A stretch of 64,000 bases of DNA from the NCBI RefSeq assembly GCF_025195085.2, contig NZ_JANAVY020000010.1, positions 62,001 through 126,000 of the forward strand, written 5' to 3'. The position numbers were made by a program, and so were the translations under genes. The notes beneath the pieces were generated by a model that worked only from the letters and a program-made list of their open reading frames with translations, did not search any database and was not told where the DNA came from. This document shows, one piece after another, positions 9,540-19,233 of the stretch (position 1 is the first letter of the stretch; each line of letters opens with the position of its first letter). The DNA is from Vibrio intestinalis (GTDB taxonomy: Bacteria > Pseudomonadota > Gammaproteobacteria > Enterobacterales > Vibrionaceae).

Positions 9540-9707
9540 CACTTTCGTACTACATAATTATTATGAACTGGCAAGACAAAAAGTGTCTTAAAACTACAAA
9601 ACAAACCGAAAATCGACACAGATCACATCAACACCGATACCACCGACAACACCAAGTGAGACTCAGATCACCTTTACTGATAATTCGAAGATCAAATTAA
9701 GCCATAG

Positions 9708-9723
9708 AGAGATCTAGATCACT
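9708..9723. promoter_or_regulatory. CRP-like site upstream of mtlA (distal)
   Basis: AGAGATCTAGATCACT matches the ideal CRP palindrome TGTGATCTAGATCACA at 13 of 16 positions. It is about 290 bases upstream of mtlA. mtlA is a classical catabolite-controlled gene, so CRP control is expected. Confidence 0.5.
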
Positions 9724-9824
9724 TAACTGATGCATTTCAAATTAAGCAAAATAAGATCTTGATCGACAAATAATTATTGACTTTTAGCTATTGAAGGATT
9801 TGTTATTAAATTACACGCCATATT

Positions 9825-9840
9825 AGTGAAGAAGATCACG
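9825..9840. promoter_or_regulatory. CRP-like site upstream of mtlA (proximal)
   Basis: AGTGAAGAAGATCACG has 8 of the 10 core TGTGA/TCACA bases with correct 6-base spacing. A TAGGAT hexamer at 9855-9860 is a possible mtlA -10 element, which would leave an untranslated leader of more than 100 bases before the ATG at 10004. Confidence 0.5.
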
Positions 9841-9869
9841 AAGAATTGAACAAATAGGATGAATTTTTT

Positions 9870-9995
9870 GGCGTTGGTCACGAAAAACCCGTCGTCAGTT
9901 CTAAACTGAATTTGTGTGGTAAATTGATTGGGTACTAAGCAATCACGGTTTTGGCGAACCGTTACTCAACACATAACAGCAGAACATCGAACGGG
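9870..9995 (-). ncRNA. mtlS: possible MtlS antisense RNA opposite the mtlA leader
   Basis: Vibrio cholerae makes MtlS, an RNA of about 120 bases complementary to the mtlA 5' leader, which blocks mtlA expression without mannitol. The same slot exists here: a long leader between the proximal CRP-like site and the mtlA ATG, with small inverted repeats (ACGGTT/AACCGT around 9944-9962, CAGTT/AACTG around 9896-9908). I could not identify a clear minus-strand promoter or terminator, so the ends given are only the space available. The call rests on position and family knowledge. Confidence 0.3.
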
Positions 9996-10003
9996 GAATC
10001 CTT

Positions 10004-11956
10004 ATGATATCACCAGATGCTAAGATCAAGATACAAAATTTTGGTCGCTTCCTATCCAATATGGTTATGCCCAACATTGGCGCGTTTATCGCGTGGGGCT
10101 TTATTACCGCACTATTTATTCCAACTGGCTGGCTTCCGAATGAAACGCTAGCTTCTATGGTTGGCCCAATGATTACCTACTTGCTGCCACTGCTAATCGG
10201 TTACACTGGTGGTAAATTAGTTGGCGGCGATCGCGGCGCAGTCGTTGGTGCTATCACAACAATGGGTGTAATTGTCGGCACAGATATCCCGATGTTCATG
10301 GGGGCGATGATGGTGGGCCCTATGGGTGGCTGGGCAATTAAAAAATTCGACAACTACATTGATGGCAAAGTGAAAAGCGGCTTTGAGATGTTGGTAAACA
10401 ACTTCTCTGCGGGCATCATCGGTATGCTTTGTGCAATTCTAGCTTTCTTCTTTATTGGCCCTTTTGTCAAAGTGCTATCCGGTGGTTTAGCCGCAGGCGT
10501 GAACTTCCTAGTTTCCGCACACCTACTACCTTTAACCTCTATTTTCGTTGAACCTGCGAAAATCCTATTCCTAAATAACGCGATTAACCACGGTATCTTC
10601 TCACCACTGGGGATTCAGCAAGCCTCTGAAATGGGCCAATCAATCTTCTTCTTGATTGAAGCGAACCCTGGTCCGGGTTTAGGTATTTTGCTTGCATACA
10701 TGGTGTTTGGTAAAGGCACTGCACGTCAAACAGCAGGCGGCGCTTCAATCATCCACTTCTTTGGTGGTATCCATGAAATTTACTTCCCTTACATTCTAAT
10801 GAACCCACGTCTAATTCTTGCCGCTATTGCTGGTGGTATGACAGGCGTATTCGTTCTTACCGTGTTTGATGCAGGCATCGTTTCACCAGCATCTCCAGGC
10901 TCTATCTTTGCCATTCTATTAATGACGCAGAAAGGCTCGATTGTTGGCGTACTAGCATCAATTTTAGCTGCGACAGGTGTCTCTTTCACCGTAGCTGCGC
11001 TACTTATGAAAACTCAATCTTCAACAGAAGAAGATGGCGACGAAGCTGCACTAGACAAAGCAAGTGAAAAAATGCGCGACATGAAAACAGGCGCAAAAGG
11101 CGGAGCAACCGTTACAGCAAAAGATAAAAGCGACATCAACATGGCCGACGTAAATACAATTATCGTCGCATGTGATGCAGGCATGGGATCTAGCGCTATG
11201 GGCGCAAGCATGCTGCGCAAAAAGGTACAAGACGCAGGTCTTGCTATCTCTGTAACTAACTTAGCTATTAACAACTTGCCTGAGAGTGTAGATATCGTGA
11301 TTACTCATAAAGATCTTACGGATCGTGCTCGCAAGCATGCTCCAAACGCACACCACATTTCATTGACTAATTTCCTAGACAGCGAAATGTACAACCAACT
11401 TGTCACCAAACTAATTGCCGCTCAAAACCAAACAGCAGCCAATGACGATAACCTAGTAAAAGTATCGGTTCTTGCTGCCAACGATGATAGCTATGAGCCA
11501 CAGCAACCAGCAGTATTCCAAATTCAACCTGAAAACATTCACGTTGGTTTACAAGCAAACAGCAAAGAAGAAGCTATTCGTTTTGCGGGTGAACAACTTG
11601 TCGCAATGGGCTACGCAGAACCAGAGTATGTTGATGCTATGTTTGAACGCGAAAAGTTAGTACCTACTTATCTGGGCGAGTCTATCGCTGTGCCACATGG
11701 CACTATTGAAGCAAAAGACAAGGTTAAGAAAACAGGCATTGTTATCTGCCAGTACCCAGCAGGCGTTCAATTTACTGAAGACAACGACGACATCGCGAAG
11801 TTGGTGATTGGTATTGCCGCTAAAAACGATGAACACATTCAAGTTATTACCACTATTACTAACGCACTTGATGAGCCAAACGCCATCGAAACGCTGACTA
11901 ACACCCAAGATGTTAATCAAATCTTAAACATCTTATCGGGAACCAAAGCAGCGTAA
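10004..11956 (+). CDS. mtlA: PTS mannitol-specific EIICBA component
   Basis: This 650-residue inner-membrane permease takes up mannitol and phosphorylates it to mannitol 1-phosphate. The membrane EIIC domain covers about 10-335 and contains the GGIHE motif (254-258). EIIB follows (about 380-470), with phospho-acceptor Cys390 in VACDAGMGSS. The C-terminal EIIA domain (about 500-645) has phospho-acceptor His565 in AVPHG. All three domains are intact and full length for the family. The start is preceded by GGGGAAT. It heads mtlA-mtlD-mtlR, and its upstream region carries CRP-like sites and possibly an antisense RNA. Confidence 0.98.
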   Translation: MISPDAKIKIQNFGRFLSNMVMPNIGAFIAWGFITALFIPTGWLPNETLASMVGPMITYLLPLLIGYTGGKLVGGDRGAVVGAITTMGVIVGTDIPMFMGAMMVGPMGGWAIKKFDNYIDGKVKSGFEMLVNNFSAGIIGMLCAILAFFFIGPFVKVLSGGLAAGVNFLVSAHLLPLTSIFVEPAKILFLNNAINHGIFSPLGIQQASEMGQSIFFLIEANPGPGLGILLAYMVFGKGTARQTAGGASIIHFFGGIHEIYFPYILMNPRLILAAIAGGMTGVFVLTVFDAGIVSPASPGSIFAILLMTQKGSIVGVLASILAATGVSFTVAALLMKTQSSTEEDGDEAALDKASEKMRDMKTGAKGGATVTAKDKSDINMADVNTIIVACDAGMGSSAMGASMLRKKVQDAGLAISVTNLAINNLPESVDIVITHKDLTDRARKHAPNAHHISLTNFLDSEMYNQLVTKLIAAQNQTAANDDNLVKVSVLAANDDSYEPQQPAVFQIQPENIHVGLQANSKEEAIRFAGEQLVAMGYAEPEYVDAMFEREKLVPTYLGESIAVPHGTIEAKDKVKKTGIVICQYPAGVQFTEDNDDIAKLVIGIAAKNDEHIQVITTITNALDEPNAIETLTNTQDVNQILNILSGTKAA

Positions 11957-12016
11957 TCACAAAGCGATATAACTACCAAGCAACATAGTTATATAGCACT
12001 TGTGCTTCTGAGATTA

Positions 12017-12050
12017 GAGGCCAACTGTCACCCCCTATGCGGTTGGCCTC
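12017..12050 (+). other. hairpin between mtlA and mtlD
   Basis: GAGGCCAAC (12017-12025) and GTTGGCCTC (12042-12050) form a perfect 9-bp stem with a 16-base loop. No U-tract follows, so transcription probably continues into mtlD. The hairpin may protect the mtlA 3' end or set the ratio of transporter to dehydrogenase. Confidence 0.5.
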
Positions 12051-12090
12051 ACCCAAACTTGTCGTTAGAAAATTTTAAGTAGGTAAGATT

Positions 12091-13239
12091 ATGAAAAATG
12101 CAGTTCATTTTGGTGCAGGTAATATCGGTCGTGGTTTTATTGGCAAATTATTAGCCGACGCAAATGTCGCGGTCACTTTTGCAGATGTTGATGAGCCTTT
12201 GGTTGACCAAATTAGTCATAAACAAGAATACAAAGTAAAAGTGGTAGGCTCTGAATGCAGCGTTGATACCGTGACTCACGTGACCGCTGTTAACTCAGCG
12301 AGTCCGGCAGTGATTGAGCAAATCATCAAAACAGACTTAGTCACCACAGCAGTCGGCCCAAATGTTCTCGATATCATTGCAAAAACCATTGCACAAGGCA
12401 TCGAGAAGCGCTTTGAAGCCGGTAACTTGAAACCACTTAATATCATCGCGTGTGAAAACATGGTACGTGGTACAACTCACCTAAAAGGTGAAGTCTACAA
12501 ATACCTAAATCAAAAGCTTCACAACCAAGCGGATATGCTAATCGGATTCGTAGACTCAGCGGTAGACCGTATTGTGCCACCAGCCGAAGCGGCCAACGAT
12601 GACCCATTAGAAGTCACTGTAGAAAGCTTCAGTGAATGGATTGTTGATGAGCAACAATTCAAAGGTGAAATTCCGCAAATTAGCGGCATGGAAAAAACAG
12701 ATAACTTGATGGCATTTGTGGAGCGTAAACTATTTACCCTTAACACTGGTCACTGCATTACCGCATACCTTGGTAACCTTAAAGGCCATCAAACCATTCG
12801 TGAAGCGATTGAAGACCCTGAAATTCGCGCTGAAGTAAAACAAGCGATGAATGAAAGTGGTGAGGTTCTGATTCGTCGTTATGGCTTTGATAAAGAGTTC
12901 CACGCCGCCTACATTGAAAAGATTTTAGGTCGCTTCGCTAACCCATTCCTTGTCGATGAAGTGGATCGCGTTGGCCGCCAACCAATCCGCAAACTGGGAC
13001 AAAATGATAGATTAATCAAACCATTACTCGGTACAATTGAGTATGGCGTAGAAAATAAGACTTTATTGAAAGGTATCGCAGCTGCATTGAAATACACCAA
13101 TGACTCCGATCCTCAAGCAGTAGAGCTACAGCAATCTATCCAACAACAAGGGATTGCACCAACGCTAGCGCATTACACAGGCTTAGCCGCCGACAGTGCT
13201 GAAGTAAAACAAATTGAAGCGCTATTTAACCAACTATAA
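12091..13239 (+). CDS. mtlD: mannitol-1-phosphate 5-dehydrogenase
   Basis: The 382-residue cytoplasmic enzyme oxidises mannitol 1-phosphate to fructose 6-phosphate with NAD+. The N-terminal dinucleotide fold shows GAGNIGRGF (about 8-16), and the length equals that of E. coli MtlD. A segment with the conserved catalytic-domain pattern ([10 protein letters not shown], about 214-223) is present. It follows mtlA after 134 bases that hold a stem-loop, and a strong terminator starts 6 bases after its stop. Confidence 0.98.
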   Translation: MKNAVHFGAGNIGRGFIGKLLADANVAVTFADVDEPLVDQISHKQEYKVKVVGSECSVDTVTHVTAVNSASPAVIEQIIKTDLVTTAVGPNVLDIIAKTIAQGIEKRFEAGNLKPLNIIACENMVRGTTHLKGEVYKYLNQKLHNQADMLIGFVDSAVDRIVPPAEAANDDPLEVTVESFSEWIVDEQQFKGEIPQISGMEKTDNLMAFVERKLFTLNTGHCITAYLGNLKGHQTIREAIEDPEIRAEVKQAMNESGEVLIRRYGFDKEFHAAYIEKILGRFANPFLVDEVDRVGRQPIRKLGQNDRLIKPLLGTIEYGVENKTLLKGIAAALKYTNDSDPQAVELQQSIQQQGIAPTLAHYTGLAADSAEVKQIEALFNQL

Positions 13240-13245
13240 CAACAT

Positions 13246-13270
13246 TGGGGAGCCAAGCTCCCCACTTTTT
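13246..13270 (+). terminator. intrinsic terminator between mtlD and mtlR
   Basis: TGGGGAGC (13246-13253) and GCTCCCCA (13257-13264) form an 8-bp GC-rich stem with a 3-base loop, followed by CTTTTT. It sits just after the mtlD stop and only 11 bases before the mtlR ATG, so mtlR is probably expressed from partial read-through, at a lower level than mtlAD. Confidence 0.8.
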
Positions 13271-13280
13271 AGATCAGTAT

Positions 13281-13811
13281 ATGGCAGACAAACTTAACGA
13301 AACCGAGATTATTGAACGACTAAACAGCGCCAGTTCTGTGCGAGGTTTCTTTGTGACCGCCGTCGATGTATTTAATGATTCCATCGATGCGTTGATGCAA
13401 AGAATCTTTCGCAAAGATAACTTCGCCGTTCAATCGGTAGTAGGCCCACTACTACAAGATTCTGGTCCTCTCGGTGACCTATCGGTAAGGTTAAAACTGC
13501 TATATGGGCTGGGTGTTATCCCCGACGATATCTATCACGATATTGAAAGCATCATTCACATCAAACATATGCTAAACAGCGGAGACTCTGAATTTAAGTT
13601 TACTGACCCTGACGTTCTTCAACCGATTAATCAGCTTAATTTGGTGAAGAAAATGAGTATGGTGCAACTTGAAGTGACAGAGCCCGATGATGATGTCGAT
13701 ATAGAGTTTTACCATCTTCAACTTCAAAGACAGCAACAAGTCATTCGTTCAGGGCTTTCTCTGGCTATTGTCGAAATCTGCAATACACTCGACAAAGAGA
13801 GCCCTTTCTAG
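13281..13811 (+). CDS. mtlR: MtlR family mannitol operon repressor
   Basis: The 176-residue MtlR-family protein has the typical motifs RSFLxTAV-like (here RGFFVTAVDVFNDSID) and GPLGDLSVRLKLLYGLGVI. MtlR lowers mtl operon expression; it has no obvious classical DNA-binding helix-turn-helix. The start is set at ATG 13281. An in-frame TTG at 13245 is inside the mtlD terminator hairpin and is not credible. It is the third gene of the mannitol cluster. Confidence 0.93.
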   Translation: MADKLNETEIIERLNSASSVRGFFVTAVDVFNDSIDALMQRIFRKDNFAVQSVVGPLLQDSGPLGDLSVRLKLLYGLGVIPDDIYHDIESIIHIKHMLNSGDSEFKFTDPDVLQPINQLNLVKKMSMVQLEVTEPDDDVDIEFYHLQLQRQQQVIRSGLSLAIVEICNTLDKESPF

Positions 13812-13831
13812 CCTTAACAAGGTAGCGACTC

Positions 13832-14467
13832 ATGATTCAAGCCGTACTATTTGACATGGACGGTCTAATATTCGACACGGAATCCATCTATAAGCGCAGT
13901 TGGCAATATGCCGCAGCAGAGCAACAGCTCAGTATCAGCGATGATTTTTATCAGCAATTCATCGGTGTTCAAGATAAAGAATGTGAGCGCTTACTAGCAG
14001 AAAAATACCAACAACGCATCGATATGGCTCAGTTCATAGCCCAAAGAGATGCTCACTTTCATCAGCAAAGACAACAAAGTATTCAGCTTAAGTCAGGCTT
14101 CGACGTACTGTTTTCAATTATAAATTCAAAAGGCCTTAAAACCGCTTTGGTAACGTCATCTCATTTAGATGACGTAGTATTTAACTTTGCGCCAACGCCC
14201 TACTTTTCACAGTTCGACGTTGTAATAACCGCCGAAGATGTAATTCACAGTAAACCTGCGCCTGATGGTTATTTGCTGGCGTGCCATGTACTAAATCTCC
14301 AACCCCATCAATGCATGGTATTAGAGGATTCGAACCAAGGTATTCGCTCTGCATTAGCAGCAGGTTGCCAAGCCGTGATGATCCCTGACCTGTTACCTCC
14401 TGACGAAAACCTGATAGGCAAGATTACCGTTAAGCCAGACCTAAATCAGGTTATTGAGCTTTTATAA
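13832..14467 (+). CDS. HAD-superfamily hydrolase (beta-phosphoglucomutase-like)
   Basis: The 211-residue protein has the HAD signature FDMDGLIFDTE, with nucleophile Asp8 and acid/base Asp10, an alpha-helical cap (about 15-90), the Thr/Ser motif (LVTSSH, about 108-113), and the C-terminal acidic motif (VLEDSNQGIRSA, about 165-176). These are sugar-phosphate phosphatases or mutases; the substrate is unknown. It lies 20 bases after mtlR in the same direction, so a link with hexitol phosphate removal is possible but unproven. Confidence 0.85.
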   Translation: MIQAVLFDMDGLIFDTESIYKRSWQYAAAEQQLSISDDFYQQFIGVQDKECERLLAEKYQQRIDMAQFIAQRDAHFHQQRQQSIQLKSGFDVLFSIINSKGLKTALVTSSHLDDVVFNFAPTPYFSQFDVVITAEDVIHSKPAPDGYLLACHVLNLQPHQCMVLEDSNQGIRSALAAGCQAVMIPDLLPPDENLIGKITVKPDLNQVIELL

Positions 14468-14475
14468 CCGCCAAT

Positions 14476-14507
14476 AAAAAACCGAGGCAATTTGCCTCGG
14501 TTTTTTT
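14476..14507. terminator. bidirectional intrinsic terminator
   Basis: CCGAGGCAA/TTGCCTCGG hairpin flanked by an A-run on the left and T7 on the right. It serves the HAD gene on the plus strand and glmS on the minus strand. Confidence 0.9.
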
Positions 14508-14525
14508 GTTCTTACTTAGAGCGAC

Positions 14526-16358
14526 TTACTCAACTGTCACCGCTTTGGCTAAGTTACGCGGTTGGTCTACGTCAGTCCCTTTGATAAGGGCTACGTAATA
14601 AGAGAGGAGCTGCATTGGCACTGTGTAGTAGATAGGCGCAGTCACTTCACTCACATGTGGCATAGTAATGATTTTCATCGTCTCATCCGCTTCAAAGTCT
14701 GCATCTGCATCGGCAAATACATACAGTAGGCCGCCACGAGCGCGTACTTCTTCAATGTTTGATTTCAGCTTCTCTAGCAAGTCATTACTTGGCGCTACCA
14801 CCACTACTGGCATATCAGCATCAATTAAGGCTAATGGCCCATGTTTAAGCTCACCTGCCGCATACGCTTCCGCGTGGATGTAAGAAATTTCTTTTAACTT
14901 AAGAGACGCTTCCATCGCAATTGGATAGAACTCACCACGGCCTAGGAATAACGTATGGTGCTTATCCGCAAAATCTTCTGCTAATGCTTCAATCTCTTTT
15001 TCAAATGACAGTGCTTGGTTGATCTGGTTTGGCAATGCATGCAGCGCTTCGACAATTTGCTTTTCTTTGTCTTGGCTAATGCGGTTTTGCTGTTTACCTA
15101 GAGCAGTCACCAGCATCAGCAATGCAGAAAGCTGTGTAGTGAACGCTTTGGTTGAAGCCACGCCAATTTCTACCCCTGCACGAGTCATAAAGGCGAAATC
15201 AGATTCACGAACGAGCGAAGATCCCGCCACATTACAGATGGTCATCGCTGCCATGTAACCTTTCTCTTTTGCTAAGCGAAGAGCGGCTAACGTATCGGCG
15301 GTTTCACCCGATTGAGAAAGAGTAATCAACAAGCTATTAGGGCGAGTTACAAACTTGCGGTAACGGAATTCCGACGCGATTTCGACATCGCAGCTAACAC
15401 CAGCAATATCTTCGAACCAATAACGCGCGGTCATACCGGCGTTGTAAGACGTACCACACGCTACAATCTGTACGTGTTCAACTTTGCTAAGAATTTCTGC
15501 GGCGTTAACACCAATCGCTTCAGTCACTACTGAATCTGCAGTAAGTCGACCTTCCATCGTGTTAATTAACGCGGTTGGCTGCTCATAAATTTCTTTTTGC
15601 ATAAAGTGACGGTAGTTGCCTTTGTCGCCAGCATCATGTTCTGCGTTTGATTCAGCAATCTCACGCTCTACACGCTCACCCGTTACGTCATAAACCGTCA
15701 CATCGCGGCGAGTAATTTCCGCCACATCACCTTCTTCTAGGTACATGAAGCGACGAGTCACATTTAATAGCGCCAATTGGTCTGATGCTAGGAAGTTTTC
15801 ACCCACACCAAAGCCAATCACAATAGGACTGCCAGAGCGAGCAACTACAACGCGAGAAGGGTCATTTCGATCCATCACTACCGTACCGTAAGCGCCTTCT
15901 AGTTGCTTGGCCGTTTTCTGCAGTGCTTCTAGAAGTGAAGCGGATGTGCGCAGTTCCCAAGCCACTAAGTGAGCGATCACTTCGGTGTCGGTCTCTGATT
16001 CAAAGACATAACCACGTTCGCGCAGCGTTTCACGCAGTTCTTTATGGTTTTCGATAATACCGTTGTGTACAACCGTAATGTCACCGGAGATGTGTGGATG
16101 GGCATTCGCCTCCGATGGTTCACCGTGGGTTGCCCAACGCGTATGAGCAATACCAGTACCACCTTCAACTTGAGCGCTATCAACCGCATCTGCTAACTCT
16201 TGAACTTTACCAAGACGACGGATTCGAGTCAGATTCGACTGACTATCTACTACGGCAACCCCCGCCGAATCGTAACCTCGATACTCAAGGCGACGCAGCC
16301 CTTCTACCAAAATTTCAGCCACGTCACGCTGTGCTACGGCACCAACGATTCCACACAT
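14526..16358 (-). CDS. glmS: glutamine--fructose-6-phosphate aminotransferase (isomerizing)
   Basis: GlmS makes glucosamine 6-phosphate from fructose 6-phosphate and glutamine, the first step to peptidoglycan and LPS amino sugars. The correct start is MCGIVGA at 16358, preceded by a GGAGAGAA ribosome site; the nucleophile is the Cys after the removed Met. An upstream extension of 13 residues would bury that Cys. Length is 610 residues: glutaminase domain (2 to about 220), then two SIS sugar-isomerase domains (about 290-420 and 460-600). A DeoR-type regulator gene lies 59 bases upstream on the same strand. Confidence 0.98.
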   Translation of the reverse strand: MCGIVGAVAQRDVAEILVEGLRRLEYRGYDSAGVAVVDSQSNLTRIRRLGKVQELADAVDSAQVEGGTGIAHTRWATHGEPSEANAHPHISGDITVVHNGIIENHKELRETLRERGYVFESETDTEVIAHLVAWELRTSASLLEALQKTAKQLEGAYGTVVMDRNDPSRVVVARSGSPIVIGFGVGENFLASDQLALLNVTRRFMYLEEGDVAEITRRDVTVYDVTGERVEREIAESNAEHDAGDKGNYRHFMQKEIYEQPTALINTMEGRLTADSVVTEAIGVNAAEILSKVEHVQIVACGTSYNAGMTARYWFEDIAGVSCDVEIASEFRYRKFVTRPNSLLITLSQSGETADTLAALRLAKEKGYMAAMTICNVAGSSLVRESDFAFMTRAGVEIGVASTKAFTTQLSALLMLVTALGKQQNRISQDKEKQIVEALHALPNQINQALSFEKEIEALAEDFADKHHTLFLGRGEFYPIAMEASLKLKEISYIHAEAYAAGELKHGPLALIDADMPVVVVAPSNDLLEKLKSNIEEVRARGGLLYVFADADADFEADETMKIITMPHVSEVTAPIYYTVPMQLLSYYVALIKGTDVDQPRNLAKAVTVE

Positions 16359-16417
16359 AATTCTCTCCAAATTGTAATTCCAGTGGGCAGCAAGCAAAGG
16401 CCCATTAAAGGAAGGTT

Positions 16418-17179
16418 TTAAGCTAACACCACCTTGATACCGTTCGATTCTATTTGTTGACGGTATTCTGGTGATAAATCTTTGTTCGTAACTAAAATGT
16501 CGATGGCTTCCCAGCTCAGCTCTAAATTAGGTATTTTGCGAGCGACTTTTTCTGATTCGACCATAACGATCACCTCACGGGATACTTCAGCCATCACTTT
16601 GCTCAATCCAACTAATTCATTGAATGTTGTCGTGCCGCGATCTAAATCGACACCATCAGCGCCAATAAACAATTGATCAAAGTCGTAAGAGCGCAATACC
16701 GTTTCAGCGACTTGGCCTTGGAATGACTCTGAATGCGCATCCCATGTACCACCCGTCATTAATAAATGCGGTTCGTTTTCTAGTTCATTAAGCGCATTGG
16801 CTACGTTCAATGAGTTGGTCATGACCACTAAACCACGCTTTGTATTAAGTTGCTGGATCAGCGCTGCTGTCGTGCTGCCGCTATCAACCACAATGCGGTT
16901 GTGGTCTCTAATTAATTTTGCCGCAGCTTCTGCCAGCTCAACCTTACGAATCGAAACTTCTCCGTTAATTTCTTCACTGGTAACTTCAGAAGGAAGTGCA
17001 ATTGCTCCGCCATATCGGCGTAATAATTGACCATTTTTCTCTAATGAAGCGAGATCCTTTCTAATCGTTACTTCTGAAGTCTCAAACTGTTGCGAGAGTT
17101 CTTCGACACTGACTTCACCTTGTTGGTTAACAAGGTTAGATATTGCGTGTCTTCGTAGTTGAGTGTTTCGTTTCGACAT
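16418..17179 (-). CDS. DeoR/GlpR family transcriptional regulator
   Basis: The 253-residue protein has the DeoR N-terminal helix-turn-helix (about 5-60; [20 protein letters not shown]) and the sugar-phosphate-sensing C-terminal domain (about 75-235), with the family motifs SGSTT and GADGVD. It lies upstream of glmS in the same direction, so it could respond to an amino-sugar or hexose phosphate and regulate glmS; that is inference. Its own promoter region contains repeated TTTCGA half-sites, pointing to autoregulation. Confidence 0.9.
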   Translation of the reverse strand: MSKRNTQLRRHAISNLVNQQGEVSVEELSQQFETSEVTIRKDLASLEKNGQLLRRYGGAIALPSEVTSEEINGEVSIRKVELAEAAAKLIRDHNRIVVDSGSTTAALIQQLNTKRGLVVMTNSLNVANALNELENEPHLLMTGGTWDAHSESFQGQVAETVLRSYDFDQLFIGADGVDLDRGTTTFNELVGLSKVMAEVSREVIVMVESEKVARKIPNLELSWEAIDILVTNKDLSPEYRQQIESNGIKVVLA

Positions 17180-17194
17180 TTAAATTTCAGCTTT

Positions 17195-17234
17195 AAGTTT
17201 CGATGTGAAACTTATTATAGTCAAGTCGAAACTT
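17195..17234. promoter_or_regulatory. operator-like inverted repeats upstream of the DeoR regulator
   Basis: AAGTTTCGATGTGAAACTT (17195-17213) is an inverted repeat, and AAGTTTCGA (17195-17203) recurs inverted as TCGAAACTT at 17226-17234. Another TTTCGA lies at 17171-17175 in the coding start and at about 17249. Such TTCGA-type half-sites resemble DeoR/GlpR family operators and sit where autoregulation would act. Confidence 0.45.
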
Positions 17235-17649
17235 TTAAGTCCATTTATTTCGATCCAAAAAATTAATATTTAGCGATAAAACCTTGTCCTAAGACAATTC
17301 TTAAGCAGTGATATTGAACTCATTCAGTGGTAGAATTCGCAGCCGAAAAGAAAATAAATTACAGAAAAGACCGTTATTTTTTTGCAACCTTTGGCGTCTA
17401 AAGTGGCATTTGTCACATAAACACCGACGTAAAGGGCGTCAAAATGGTCATAAAATGACTAAATTTGGCAACAGACTTTCAGAACTGGAGCAGACCGAAA
17501 GGCATGACTACACTGATAGATTGCAGGCACAAAATGCATAATCATCAGTAAACGCTTCAGAAACAGAAATCATGGCTAAACATCAGCCAAGGTTTCTGAA
17601 AATAAACCGAGTTTCAAATTGTAACTATATTTACCGGAGAGTATCTTCC
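17235..17649. other. intergenic leader region of pykF
   Basis: About 415 bases between the DeoR operator region and pykF. A 77-codon open frame (17308-17541) has no ribosome site and a low-complexity composition, so I do not call it. GGAGAG at 17635-17640 is the pykF ribosome site. I saw no confident promoter hexamers, riboswitch or RNA gene here. The size allows a long leader or a small RNA. Confidence 0.4.
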
Positions 17650-19062
17650 ATGAAAAAGACCAAAATCGTATGTACGATTGGCCCTAAAACTGAATCTGTA
17701 GAGAAGCTAACTGAACTAGTAAACGCAGGCATGAACGTAATGCGTCTTAACTTCTCTCACGGTGACTACGAAGAGCACGGCACTCGTATCGCGAACTTCC
17801 GTCAAGTAATGGACAAAGTAGGCAAGCAACTTGCAATCCTTCTTGATACTAAAGGTCCAGAAATCCGCACTATTAAACTAGAAAACGGCGACGACGTTGA
17901 TCTAGTAGCTGGTCAAGAATTCACTTTCACTACTGACACTTCAGTAGTTGGTAACAAAGAAACTGTAGCGGTAACTTACGCTGGTTTCGCTCAAGACCTA
18001 GCAGCTGGTAACACTATCCTAGTAGACGATGGTCTAATCGAGATGGAAGTTATCTCTACAACTGAAACTGAAGTTAAGTGTAAAGTTCTTAACAACGGTG
18101 CACTAGGCGAAAACAAAGGTGTTAACCTTCCTGGCGTTTCTGTTCAACTTCCAGCTCTATCTGAAAAAGATAAGAACGACCTTAAGTTTGGTTGTGAGCA
18201 AGGCGTTGACTTCGTTGCTGCTTCTTTCATCCGTAAAGCATCTGACGTTAAAGAAATCCGTGAAATCCTAGACGCAAACGGCGGTAGCGACATTCACATC
18301 ATCTCTAAGATCGAAAACCAAGAAGGTGTTGATAACTTCGACGAGATCCTAGAGCTTTCTGACGGCATCATGGTTGCTCGTGGTGACCTAGGTGTTGAAA
18401 TCCCAGCTGAAGAAGTAATCTTCGCTCAGAAGATGATGATCGAGAAGTGTAACCGTGCACGTAAGATGGTTATCACAGCAACTCAAATGCTTGATTCTAT
18501 GATCAACAACCCTCGTCCAACTCGTGCAGAAGCGGGTGACGTTGCGAACGCAATCATGGACGGTACTGATGCTGTAATGCTTTCTGGTGAAACTGCGAAA
18601 GGTAAATACCCAGTTGAAGCTGTAACTATCATGGCTCAAATCGCTAACCGTACAGACGGCGCTCTTAAAGCTGAACTAGGTTCTCGCCTAGACAGCCCAC
18701 GCCTACGCATCACTGAAGCAGTATGTAAAGGTGCAGTAGACACAGCTGAGAAGCTAGCTGCTCCACTAATCATCGTTGCTACAGACGGTGGTAAATCTGC
18801 ACGTTCAGTACGTAAGTACTTCCCAACTGCAAACATCATTGCTCTAACAACTAACAAGAAAACGGCTGCACAACTAGTTCTAACTAAAGGTGTTCGCCCT
18901 GTTCTTGTTGAATCAATCGACAGCACTGATTCATTCTACCAAATGGGTAAAGAGTACGCTCTAAACGCTAACTTTGGTAAGAAAGGTGACATCGTAGTTA
19001 TGGTTTCTGGCGCTCTAGTTGCTTCAGGTACTACTAACACTGCATCTGTACACGTTCTATAA
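17650..19062 (+). CDS. pykF: pyruvate kinase I
   Basis: The 470-residue glycolytic enzyme converts phosphoenolpyruvate and ADP to pyruvate and ATP. It starts [16 protein letters not shown] and has the same length as E. coli PykF. The active-site segment ISKIENQEG contains the catalytic lysine (about 220), and the A, B and C domains are all present. The start at 17650 has GGAGAG upstream; the 26-residue extension in front is not conserved-looking. Codon use is strongly biased, as in highly expressed genes. A strong terminator follows. Confidence 0.98.
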   Translation: MKKTKIVCTIGPKTESVEKLTELVNAGMNVMRLNFSHGDYEEHGTRIANFRQVMDKVGKQLAILLDTKGPEIRTIKLENGDDVDLVAGQEFTFTTDTSVVGNKETVAVTYAGFAQDLAAGNTILVDDGLIEMEVISTTETEVKCKVLNNGALGENKGVNLPGVSVQLPALSEKDKNDLKFGCEQGVDFVAASFIRKASDVKEIREILDANGGSDIHIISKIENQEGVDNFDEILELSDGIMVARGDLGVEIPAEEVIFAQKMMIEKCNRARKMVITATQMLDSMINNPRPTRAEAGDVANAIMDGTDAVMLSGETAKGKYPVEAVTIMAQIANRTDGALKAELGSRLDSPRLRITEAVCKGAVDTAEKLAAPLIIVATDGGKSARSVRKYFPTANIIALTTNKKTAAQLVLTKGVRPVLVESIDSTDSFYQMGKEYALNANFGKKGDIVVMVSGALVASGTTNTASVHVL

Positions 19063-19087
19063 GATTCGATGTTATAAATCGAATATA

Positions 19088-19117
19088 TAAAAAAGAGGGC
19101 TTCGGCCCTCTTTTTTT
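19088..19117 (+). terminator. intrinsic terminator of pykF
   Basis: GAGGGC-TTCG-GCCCTC (19095-19110), a stable UUCG tetraloop hairpin with an A-run before it and T7 after it. Confidence 0.95.
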
Positions 19118-19233
19118 ATATATCCACTCTTGCCTCACTATTCAGTACGCTGTATTATCCACCACATAGTATTACGTACCGTTAAAGTTTGAATGGTTTT
19201 GACCAATTCAAACCACAAAATGAGGAAGCAGCA

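Noticed and set aside
14468..16358. glmS ribozyme
   Set aside because: Region upstream of glmS is only 59 bases to the DeoR gene and shows no glmS ribozyme features; such ribozymes are found in Gram-positives.
17308..17541. 77-codon frame upstream of pykF
   Set aside because: No ribosome site, basic low-complexity sequence, no family resemblance; treated as leader.
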